Of a stretch of DNA of 32,896 nucleotides, positions 26,503-32,896 are shown piece after piece. The DNA comes from Gammaproteobacteria bacterium. GTDB taxonomy: Bacteria; Pseudomonadota; Gammaproteobacteria; Steroidobacterales; Steroidobacteraceae. Under the pieces are notes generated by a model. That model saw only the letters and a list, made by a program, of their open reading frames with translations, was not told the DNA's origin and did no database searches. How positions within the stretch are numbered: position 1 is the first letter of the stretch; the number at the start of each line of letters is the position of its first letter. Location of the stretch: the NCBI GenBank assembly GCA_027452045.1, contig DAIDHH010000131.1:1-32896 (forward strand). The letters are read 5' to 3'. A program made the position numbers and the translations under genes.

Positions 26503-27081
26503 CTAGCGGCACACGGCCGTGTCAGAAGGACGTGGGCCACCGGGCTCCGGCCAGCGCTGCGGGTTCCTCCTCAGCCGCGTCACGTCGTACCCCATTGCTG
26601 CCACCCGCTTCACCATCGCCCGATAGTCTTGCCGGGAGATATGCGGCGTGCGCGCCATGAGCCAGACGTAATCCCGCGCATCTCGCGCCACGATCACTTC
26701 GCTGTAATCCGGGGCAAGCCAGGCGACGAGGTACTGCAGCCGCAATAGCCAGAAGAGATGCACCCGCCACTCGGCATTGCCGGTGCCGCGCACCACGGTG
26801 GCTCTCGAGTGCACGGTATGCAGCCCTGAGGCGAAGCTTCCGTCGCGGAACCGGAATACGGTGCAAATGGATCCGTCGGCCATGCGCCGATAGTCCTCCA
26901 CCGGATCGTAGTCCTCGCGCTCGATGCGGGTCGGAATCGCGGCGATGACGTACCACCGCCCCATGTATCGGGACAGATCGACGTGGGCAACCGGCGTAAT
27001 GGGTCTTTGAGCGGCGGTGCTGGCACATGCGGCGAGGCCGAGCAAGGCGATCAGCGCCACCGCGGCGCGCGCACTCCTCAT
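26503..27081 (-). CDS. Lipocalin-family lipoprotein (Blc-like)
   Basis: A 192-residue outer-membrane lipocalin. A lipoprotein signal peptide ends at the lipobox LAAC (GLAACAS), followed by the lipocalin signature YMGRWYVIAAIPTRIER, with GxW near the start of the barrel and later barrel strands (VFRFRDGSFASGLHTV, YSEVIVARDARDYVWLMARTPHIS). The E. coli relative Blc binds lysophospholipids, so a role with membrane lipid remodelling fits the operon. The ATG overlaps the stop of the upstream methyltransferase gene (ATGA at 27078-27081). It is the last gene of the lipid operon. Confidence 0.92.
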   Translation of the reverse strand: MRSARAAVALIALLGLAACASTAAQRPITPVAHVDLSRYMGRWYVIAAIPTRIEREDYDPVEDYRRMADGSICTVFRFRDGSFASGLHTVHSRATVVRGTGNAEWRVHLFWLLRLQYLVAWLAPDYSEVIVARDARDYVWLMARTPHISRQDYRAMVKRVAAMGYDVTRLRRNPQRWPEPGGPRPSDTAVCR

Positions 27082-28175
27082 GTGCGCACTCCATCGACCC
27101 TGCGGGTGAAGCGGTAGTGGGCGATGAGCCACTCGGTTCCTTGCGCATAGCCGAACAGCTCCGCGCAGGCCATCCAGAAGATGCGCCAGCGCACGAACCA
27201 CAGCCGGGCATGCGCACCGTAGGCTCCACGCAACACTGCGAGCACCTGAGCCCGCCGCTCGTCCTGGCGCTCGAGCCAGAGATTGGCGGTGCGGCTGTAG
27301 TGCCTGCCGTCGATGAGCCAGCGCCGCTCGAGGAGGAGATCGGACTGGAAGTGCAGCAGCGTGTCGGCCGAGGGCATCAGCCCCCCGGTGAAGAAATGCC
27401 GGCCCATCCAGTTGTCTGCCCCGACGCTCACGAATGGGTACATCAGGGTCCGATGCGCGAACAGATGCGTGAACAGCTTGCCGCCGGGCTTCAGCCAGGT
27501 GGCGATGCGCCTCATCAGGGTTTCGTAGTTGCGCACGTGCTCGAACATCTCGATCGATACGCAGCGATCGAACTCGGCATTCTCCAGGTTGAGCGAGTTC
27601 ACATCGCAGGTCAGCACCTGCACGTTGGCGAGGCCGCGTGCTCGGCACTCGGCCTCGATGTGGTGACGCTGGCCGTGGGAATTTGAGACAGCGGTGATGC
27701 GCGCCCGCGGAAAACGCTCCGCCATCCACAGCGTGAGCGAGCCCCAGCCGCAACCGAGTTCGAGCACGTGCTGCCCGTCGGCGAGCTCGGCCCGCCGGGC
27801 ATAGAGCTCGAGCATCGCCTCCTCGGCCTCGGCGAGCGACTCTGCGCCGCGCGGGAAGTAGCAGCAGGAGTATTTCAGGCGCGGACCCAGGCACAGCGCG
27901 AAGAACTCCGGCGGCAGTTCGTAGTGTTGCGCGTTGGCCGCCTCGGTGTGGATCGCAACCGGACTTTGGCGCAGCGCATCGAGCCGCTCGGCGAAGCCCT
28001 CCGACTGCACCCACGCGCCCCCGCTGCGCTCGGCGCGCAACCGCTCCGCGCATAGCTGGCGTATGCCGAAGCGCACCAGGGCATCGGGCAGCAGGCCGCG
28101 CTCGGCGAGGCCGAGCAGCCCGGGGGCGGGGCGGTCCGTGTCGAGTTCGAGGGCGTGCGGCAAGACAGTGCTCAT
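27078..28175 (-). CDS. Cfa-family SAM methyltransferase, coclaurine N-methyltransferase-like
   Basis: A 365-residue class I SAM-dependent methyltransferase of the cyclopropane-fatty-acid-synthase family. Motif I is VLELGCGWGSLTLWMAERFP. Substrate-side motifs are HYELPPEFFALCLGPRLKYS followed by CCYF, and EHVRNYETLMRRIATWL. From memory these resemble plant coclaurine/benzylisoquinoline N-methyltransferases more than E. coli Cfa, so the acceptor may be a lipid amine or a fatty-acid double bond. The ATG at 28175 overlaps the stop of the DUF1295 gene (ATGA) and has AGGAG upstream; an in-frame GTG/ATG at 28211 would only add 12 residues. Shorter than classical Cfa and distinct from the Cfa synthase encoded at 29493-30767. 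Confidence 0.88.
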   Translation of the reverse strand: MSTVLPHALELDTDRPAPGLLGLAERGLLPDALVRFGIRQLCAERLRAERSGGAWVQSEGFAERLDALRQSPVAIHTEAANAQHYELPPEFFALCLGPRLKYSCCYFPRGAESLAEAEEAMLELYARRAELADGQHVLELGCGWGSLTLWMAERFPRARITAVSNSHGQRHHIEAECRARGLANVQVLTCDVNSLNLENAEFDRCVSIEMFEHVRNYETLMRRIATWLKPGGKLFTHLFAHRTLMYPFVSVGADNWMGRHFFTGGLMPSADTLLHFQSDLLLERRWLIDGRHYSRTANLWLERQDERRAQVLAVLRGAYGAHARLWFVRWRIFWMACAELFGYAQGTEWLIAHYRFTRRVDGVRT

Positions 28176-28966
28176 CTTTCGGCTCCTGGTGGCGGCGAAT
28201 GCGGAAACCATGGAAAAAAGCTCGATGTGCTGCGCTGGTAGTCCCGATAGTCCTCACCCCTCGAGCGCAGCGCCTGCTGCTCGCTCCACGGCACACCGCT
28301 CAGGTAGCGCAGAAACACGAACAGGGTGATCGGCCCGAGGCAGGCGAGCGGCGCCAGAGACGAGCCGATCGCCCAGGCGAGGTAGGCGAACCAGTGCAGC
28401 CATTCGAAGAAATAGTTCGGATGACGCGAATAGCGCCAGAGTCCCGCGCGGCAGGTGCGGCCCCGGTGCGCCGGGATCGCCCGAAAGCGCGCGAGCTGCC
28501 GGTCGGCGAGCGACTCACCGAGCATCCCGGTGAGCCAGATGGCCGCTCCCGCGATGAGCCATGCGGTAACGGGCCGACGGTTCTGCGCCACGGGCACAAA
28601 CGGCAGCGCAAACAGCGGAATCGACAGCGCCTGCATCTGGAAGAATGCAAACCAACGGCGCTGGTCTCCCGCCCAGCGCGTGCGCAGGGCCTGGTATCGC
28701 CCGTCCTCCTGCTCGCGGCTGACGCGCACGGCGAGGTGAATTGCAAGACGCACGGCCCAGGCGCCACCGAGCACCGCAAGCAGCAGGCGCGGCGCCGCGG
28801 CGCCTGTGCCGGTCGCGGCGAGTGCCCAGGCGCACGCGGCCAGCAGCGCCGACCAGAGCACATCGGCGATCCCCGCGTTGCAGCGGCTGCGCTGCCACAG
28901 CCAGCCGACCAACATGACGAGGCTCGAGAGGAGCCACAGCAGCCCGAGCGTTCCCCAGGGACTCAT
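28172..28966 (-). CDS. DUF1295 (steroid-5-alpha-reductase-like) membrane protein
   Basis: A 264-residue polytopic protein of the DUF1295/steroid 5-alpha-reductase-like superfamily. About six hydrophobic segments are visible. The conserved C-terminal part includes GLWRYSRHPNYFFEWLHWFAYL and YRDYQRSTSSFFPWFP, typical of the family's NADPH-binding region. It might reduce a double bond in a membrane lipid, which fits neighbouring lipid-modifying genes, but no bacterial member has been assigned in this setting to my knowledge. ATGA overlaps link it both to the upstream DUF2878 gene and to the downstream methyltransferase gene. Confidence 0.9.
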   Translation of the reverse strand: MSPWGTLGLLWLLSSLVMLVGWLWQRSRCNAGIADVLWSALLAACAWALAATGTGAAAPRLLLAVLGGAWAVRLAIHLAVRVSREQEDGRYQALRTRWAGDQRRWFAFFQMQALSIPLFALPFVPVAQNRRPVTAWLIAGAAIWLTGMLGESLADRQLARFRAIPAHRGRTCRAGLWRYSRHPNYFFEWLHWFAYLAWAIGSSLAPLACLGPITLFVFLRYLSGVPWSEQQALRSRGEDYRDYQRSTSSFFPWFPHSPPPGAER

Positions 28967-29496
28967 GCGGCACCGTCGGCGCCGTCAGCCATGAGCCAGC
29001 GCCGCGCCAGGCTCGTCAGCAGTGCGAGCGCCACGGCCCAGCCAAGCGCGAGGGCAAGAAGCGTCGTTTGCGGCTTTGCCGGAAAGATCACCGCCTGCCA
29101 ACCGCGCGCTGCGGCCGAATAGGACAGCGGACCGCCGAGGGCACCTAGGGCTGCGGCGAGCCATGGCCGGCCATGCAGATAACCGAAGAGCGGCACGATG
29201 GTGAGTCCAAACGAGGCCCACAGCGCAAGCAGCCACACCGGCACCGGAGCGAGCGTTCCCGCGCCCGCGTACGCGATCAGTCCGCTGCGCACCCAGCAGG
29301 TTTCGAGCACCGCACCGATGAGCAGCGCCGCCGCGAGTAGACGAATCTCCACGGCCCGCCGTCGCGCGAGCCCCATGCGCCAGCCGATGAACAGGGCAGC
29401 CGCACCGAGACCCGGCCAGGTGAGCCCCCGGCCGGCGCCGGCCACCGCGGCCAACCACACGGCTTCGTAGGCGAGGAAGGTGCCGAGTGCGGTCAT
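28963..29496 (-). CDS. DUF2878 membrane protein
   Basis: A 177-residue polytopic protein matching DUF2878 in size, with about five hydrophobic segments and family-type features VLETCWVRSGLIAY and GPLSYSAAARGWQAVIF. The ATG at 29496 is chosen because it overlaps the Cfa synthase stop (ATGA) and is preceded by GGGAGA; the longer reading frame to 29610 lies within the upstream gene. Function unknown; consistently found next to Cfa and DUF1365 genes in proteobacteria, from general knowledge of such operons. Confidence 0.87.
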   Translation of the reverse strand: MTALGTFLAYEAVWLAAVAGAGRGLTWPGLGAAALFIGWRMGLARRRAVEIRLLAAALLIGAVLETCWVRSGLIAYAGAGTLAPVPVWLLALWASFGLTIVPLFGYLHGRPWLAAALGALGGPLSYSAAARGWQAVIFPAKPQTTLLALALGWAVALALLTSLARRWLMADGADGAA

Positions 29497-30767
29497 GGCG
29501 AGATCTCCCTTGCGCCGTGGCGCCATCCGGGCTTGACGAGCTTCAGGTGAGCCACTCCAAGGGCACGTTCGCGGAAACCGCCCTCGCAGTAAGCCAGGTA
29601 GAACTCCCACAGGCGGATGAAGCGCTCATCGAATCCCAACGCGCGCGCTTCGGCGTGATGCGCCATGAAACGCTTACGCCACGCCTCGAGCGTGCGCGCG
29701 TAGGAGTCGCCGAAATCCTCGAGCGCCACCAGCGCAAGGTCGCTCGCGCGGGTCTTTGCGGCGAGCATCGCACTCACCGACGGAATGAAACTGCCCGGAA
29801 ACACGTGCCGCTTGATGAAGTCCACCGATGCGAGCGCCTGCCGGTAGCGGTGGTCTTCGATGGTGATCGCCTGCAGCAGCGCCGCGCCCTGCGGGGCGAG
29901 CAGCCGCCCTATCGTGGCGAAGTACTCCTCCAGATGCTCGGCGCCGACCGCCTCGATCATCTCGATCGACACGATCTTGTCGTAGCGCCCGGTGAGGTCG
30001 CGGTAGTCCTCTAGGCGAAGCTCGATGCGCTCCTCGAGCCCGGCGGCGCGGATGCGCTCGCGCGCAAGCTCGTACTGCTGGCGCGAAATCGTCGTGGTGG
30101 TGATGCGGCAGCCGTAGCGACGCGCGGCGTGGAGCGCAAAGCCGCCCCAACCCGCGCCGATCTCGAGTACGTGGTCGGAGCGCGTGAGCGCGAGCTTGCG
30201 GCAGACCGCTTCGAGCTTGCGCTCGGACGCCGCCTCGAGCGTATCGCCCTCCCCTGTCCAGAGCGCCGAGGAATACATCAGGTCTGGTGACAGGAACAGC
30301 GCGAAGAACGCGTTGCTCAGATCGTAGTGCGCGGCGATGTTGCGTCGGCTTCCCGTGCGGGAATTGCGCCGCGCGGCATGCCACAGGCGGCGCATCGTCC
30401 CCGCCACTGTGGCCCAGCCGGACTCGAGGCCATCGAGCAGGTCGCGGTTGCGCACCAGCAGTTGCACGAGTGCAACGAGCGCGTCTGATCCATCGAGGCC
30501 CGGCGCCGAGCAGCGCCACAGACCGTCCATGTAGGCTTCCCCGGCCCCGACGCTACCGCCGGCCGCCACGGCCCGGTAGAAGGCGGAATCGGTCACTTCG
30601 AGGCACACACCGGGCCCGCTCGAGCCGAGTGTCACGGTGCCGAGCGCATCGCTCAGCTGCACCCTGCCGTGGCGCAGGGTGGCCAGATGCGCGATCAGCC
30701 GCTCGCGCAGCAATCTGTCCACTTTTCCCATGCGCGGATGCCTCAAGAGCGCGGCGGCGGTGTTCAT
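29493..30767 (-). CDS. Cyclopropane-fatty-acyl-phospholipid synthase family protein
   Basis: A 424-residue Cfa-type methyltransferase that adds a SAM-derived methyl(ene) to acyl-chain double bonds of membrane phospholipids. The N-terminal lipid-binding part contains VGAGEAYMDGLW. The SAM domain has HYDLSNAFFALFLSPDLMYS, motif I VLEIGAGWGGFALHAARRYG, the VSIEMIEAVGAEHLEEYF motif, FIKRHVFPGSFIPS, and the C-terminal RLWEFYLAYCEGGFRER. In Rhodobacter-type systems a Cfa-like methylase (UfaM) makes methylated and furan fatty acids instead of cyclopropanes, so the exact product is open. ATGA overlaps at both ends. Confidence 0.93.
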   Translation of the reverse strand: MNTAAALLRHPRMGKVDRLLRERLIAHLATLRHGRVQLSDALGTVTLGSSGPGVCLEVTDSAFYRAVAAGGSVGAGEAYMDGLWRCSAPGLDGSDALVALVQLLVRNRDLLDGLESGWATVAGTMRRLWHAARRNSRTGSRRNIAAHYDLSNAFFALFLSPDLMYSSALWTGEGDTLEAASERKLEAVCRKLALTRSDHVLEIGAGWGGFALHAARRYGCRITTTTISRQQYELARERIRAAGLEERIELRLEDYRDLTGRYDKIVSIEMIEAVGAEHLEEYFATIGRLLAPQGAALLQAITIEDHRYRQALASVDFIKRHVFPGSFIPSVSAMLAAKTRASDLALVALEDFGDSYARTLEAWRKRFMAHHAEARALGFDERFIRLWEFYLAYCEGGFRERALGVAHLKLVKPGWRHGAREISP

Positions 30768-31561
30768 GCGGTACCTCGGGGTCGTTGCGAACGATGCGAG
30801 CGGCGTGGATGTTCATGAGTCGGCGTTCGCTTGAGCCACAAGCGCAACGCCTGCCAGTAGATCGCGCCGATCACCTGGGTACTCATGAGCGGGTAGCGCC
30901 ACAGAACGCGCGCCAGGCTCGCCCCCGTGAGCGGCCTGCGCAGCAGATCGAGACTCGCCTCGAGCTCGGGGCGCTCCCCCCGTCTGACTGACATGTGCAC
31001 TCGCAGCCGCTCCCCCGGCGCACTGAAGCGCCAGCGGTAGGAGCGCTCGAGCGGCAGGAAGGGCGAGACGTGAAAGGCCTTCTCGAAGTCCCACTGCCAG
31101 AGCGCACCGCACCGCTCGGCGCCCGAGAGCGGCAGCACGTACGCGTGCCGTTCGTTCCACGGAGTGTTCGTGATATCGGCGATCACGGCCTGCAGCGCGC
31201 CGCCGGTGTCGTGGCAGTAGTAGAAGCTGACCGGATTGAACACATAACCGGCGTAGCGCAGATGAGTCAACAGCCGCACGGGGCCACCGGGGCGCACGCC
31301 GGTGTGCCGCTCGATGAGTCCCCTGGCCGCCTCGGCGAGCGGCAGGCACTCTGGCCGCAGGTAGTCGCTGCGGCGGAACTCGGCAAGATTGGGACGCCCG
31401 AGCGACCACAGCCAGCGGCCGGCGAACACCTTCTCGAGTTCATCGAGATCCAGACACAACTGCGCGATGCGGTAGCAGAAAGCATGCCGGCGTGGCTGAA
31501 GCCGCCAATGCCGCACCGAGCCCTCATACACCGCGCTGTTGAAACTGCCCGCAGCGCTCAT
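30764..31561 (-). CDS. DUF1365 family protein
   Basis: A 265-residue DUF1365 protein. Family landmarks are YEGSVRHWRLQPRRHAFCYR at the N-terminus, LRYAGYVFNPVSFYYC in the middle, ITNTPWNERHAYVLP, and a C-terminal LARVLWRYPLMSTQVIGAIYWQALRLWLKR. The family nearly always neighbours Cfa-type synthases and amine-oxidase-like flavoproteins, and its biochemical role is unknown. The ATG at 31561 overlaps the flavoprotein stop (ATGA). A longer frame reaching 32326 lies in a shadow of the flavoprotein gene. Confidence 0.92.
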   Translation of the reverse strand: MSAAGSFNSAVYEGSVRHWRLQPRRHAFCYRIAQLCLDLDELEKVFAGRWLWSLGRPNLAEFRRSDYLRPECLPLAEAARGLIERHTGVRPGGPVRLLTHLRYAGYVFNPVSFYYCHDTGGALQAVIADITNTPWNERHAYVLPLSGAERCGALWQWDFEKAFHVSPFLPLERSYRWRFSAPGERLRVHMSVRRGERPELEASLDLLRRPLTGASLARVLWRYPLMSTQVIGAIYWQALRLWLKRTPTHEHPRRSHRSQRPRGTA

Positions 31562-32829
31562 GCGGCCGCCCTGTGCGCGAGAGCGGCGGCCGGACAGGCA
31601 CCGAGCGCCTCGGCTACGGCCACTGCACTGCGCATGCCGTCCTCGTGAAATCCCCAGCCCCAGTAGGCGCCGGCGAACCAGGTACGCCTCACGCCCTGGA
31701 TTTCCGCCTGCCGGCGCTGCGCCGCGAGTGCCTCGTGGGTGTGTACTGGATGCGCATAGCGCATCTTGCGCAGCACCTTGCTCGGATCGATCGCCGCGCT
31801 GCGATTGAGCGTGACGATGAACGGCTCGGGCGAGTCGATCCCCTGCAGCAGGTTCATGCAGTAGCTCACCGTGCAGGGTGCACCAGGTTCCCTCGGCACG
31901 TACGCGTTCCACGCCGCCCAGGCCTTGCGGTTGCGTGGCAGGAGCGATGAGTCGGTGTGCAGCACCGCCTCGTTGGGTTGGTAGGAGATTGCCCCGAGCA
32001 CGGCCCGTTCGGCCTCGTCCGGGTCCGAAAGCAGGCTCAATGCCTGGTCGCTGTGGCAGGCGAGCACCACCTGATCGAAGCGCTCTTCGCCGGCCGCATG
32101 CGACACCGTGACGGAGGACTCGTAGCGGCGCACCGCGCGCACCGGGCACCCAAGCCGCTCGCCGACGCTCCACCGCGAACGCAACGCGCGTACGTACGTG
32201 GACGAACCGCCGCGCACGACACGCCACTCGGGCCGGCCGCTCACTGCCAGCATCTGGTGATTGGCCATGAACTGCACCAGGTGGCGGGCCGGAAAGGAGA
32301 GGATCCTCTGCGGCGGCGAGGACCACAGCGCCGAGGCCATCGGCACCAGATGCTCGTCGCGAAAGGCGGCGCCGTAGCCACCTTGCCCGAGATACTCCCC
32401 GAGCGTGGGCCCCGCCCCCTCGAGCGCGAGCAGCGCCGGAGCCTCGCGGTAGAAGCGCAGCAGATCGCCGATCATGCCGAGAAAGCGCATCGAGAACAGG
32501 TTGCGCCGCTGGCAGAAGAGCCCATCGAGACCGGAGGCGTTGTATTCGAGCCCGCTCGCGGCATTGTGCACCGAGAAGCTCATGGTGGTCGGCTGTGAGG
32601 CGACCCCGAGCGCCGCGAGCAGCGCCGTGAACAGCGGGTAGTGCCGGGGGCTGAAGACGATGAAGCCGGAATCGACCGCGTACCGCCGCCCCGCCAGGCT
32701 CACCTCGTGCGTGTGCGTGTGGCCGCCGAAGTAGTCATTGGCCTCGAACAGGGTAACCTCGTGCTCTTGAGAGAGCAGCCAGCTCGAGGCAAGCCCGGCG
32801 ATGCCCGAGCCGATCACCGCGATGCGCAT
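31558..32829 (-). CDS. FAD-dependent amine-oxidase-like flavoprotein
   Basis: A 423-residue NAD(P)/FAD-binding protein of the amine oxidase/phytoene desaturase type. The N-terminal dinucleotide motif is IAVIGSGIAGLASSWLL followed by VTLFEANDYFGGHTHTH, and the C-terminal FAD-contact region is WFAGAYWGWGFHEDGMRSAVAVAEALG. Relatives sit first in operons with DUF1365 and Cfa genes; one such enzyme (UfaD of Rhodobacter) acts as a fatty-acid desaturase in furan fatty acid synthesis, so a lipid desaturase role is plausible here. The ATG at 32829 lies 4 bp after the stop of an upstream gene that is cut by the window. Confidence 0.9.
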   Translation of the reverse strand: MRIAVIGSGIAGLASSWLLSQEHEVTLFEANDYFGGHTHTHEVSLAGRRYAVDSGFIVFSPRHYPLFTALLAALGVASQPTTMSFSVHNAASGLEYNASGLDGLFCQRRNLFSMRFLGMIGDLLRFYREAPALLALEGAGPTLGEYLGQGGYGAAFRDEHLVPMASALWSSPPQRILSFPARHLVQFMANHQMLAVSGRPEWRVVRGGSSTYVRALRSRWSVGERLGCPVRAVRRYESSVTVSHAAGEERFDQVVLACHSDQALSLLSDPDEAERAVLGAISYQPNEAVLHTDSSLLPRNRKAWAAWNAYVPREPGAPCTVSYCMNLLQGIDSPEPFIVTLNRSAAIDPSKVLRKMRYAHPVHTHEALAAQRRQAEIQGVRRTWFAGAYWGWGFHEDGMRSAVAVAEALGACPAAALAHRAAA

Positions 32830-32833
32830 GAGC

Positions 32834-32896
32834 TCAGCGCTCCGCCGCTTCGAGTACCCGCGCGGGCGGCGGTTTCAGGCCGCTGATGAGCCCGAG
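32834..32896 (-). CDS. C-terminal end of an unidentified gene (cut by window edge)
   Basis: The last 20 codons and a TGA stop of a minus-strand frame, ending LKPPPARVLEAAER, lie 4 bp before the flavoprotein ATG and contain its ribosome site (GGAG). Spacing says it belongs to the same operon. Too little is present to name it; short-chain dehydrogenases are common at this position in related operons. Confidence 0.4.
   Translation of the reverse strand, partial: LGLISGLKPPPARVLEAAER

Noticed and set aside
27082-28296. Upstream part of a 597-codon frame ending in the lipocalin
   Set aside because: It is an out-of-frame reading of the methyltransferase gene; the lipoprotein signal peptide fixes the start at 27081.

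Overview
The window is about 33 kb of GC-rich chromosomal DNA, most likely from a gammaproteobacterium. Evidence for this is uvrB divergent from a class I PLP aminotransferase, single tRNA genes, DUF2784, and a long Cfa/DUF1365/DUF2878/DUF1295/lipocalin operon of a kind seen in proteobacteria. I cannot name the genus from sequence alone.

Layout. (1) 1-4.2 kb is housekeeping: tRNA-Val(GAC), uvrB (minus), an aspartate-type aminotransferase (plus), a DUF2784 membrane protein and tRNA-Asn(GUU). (2) 4.2-7.3 kb is a small accessory patch just after tRNA-Asn: a VapBC-type toxin-antitoxin pair with a palindromic operator, a stretch of nearly 600 bp without a convincing gene that carries a terminator-like hairpin pointing away from any gene, and a lipoprotein with ten Sel1 repeats and a cysteine-rich tail. 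(3) 7.4-24.8 kb is a catabolic island. It holds four regulators (two LysR, one AraC with a DJ-1/GATase-like domain, one XRE-cupin), two aldehyde dehydrogenases, a beta-hydroxyacid dehydrogenase, a Spinster-like MFS transporter, an MttB-superfamily methyltransferase, a quinone-oxidoreductase-like MDR enzyme, and two adjacent flavoproteins of about 810 residues of the dimethylglycine/sarcosine dehydrogenase type (FAD domain plus GcvT-type folate domain). (4) 24.9-26.3 kb encodes an HD-GYP protein with a second, degenerate HD domain. (5) 26.5-32.9 kb is a seven-gene minus-strand lipid operon: amine-oxidase-like flavoprotein, DUF1365, Cfa synthase, DUF2878, DUF1295, a Cfa/coclaurine-N-methyltransferase-like enzyme and lipocalin. 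Every junction among these seven is a four-base ATGA overlap. The last codons of an eighth gene lie at the window edge.

How the genes may work together. The island reads as an aerobic route for a methylated (quaternary or tertiary) amine. The transporter imports it. The MttB-like protein and the two FAD/GcvT flavoproteins remove methyl groups, with one-carbon units passing to tetrahydrofolate. The dehydrogenases oxidise the remaining alcohol or aldehyde. No corrinoid protein, corrinoid activase or in-frame amber codon is visible, so the MttB-like protein is not the classical pyrrolysine/corrinoid enzyme. A nearly identical AT-flanked motif of about 22 bp lies in the MFS/hydroxyacid-dehydrogenase divergent promoter and again upstream of the mttB-like gene, which suggests co-regulation. 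The substrate is not determined. This island is the best candidate in the window for an incompletely described system.
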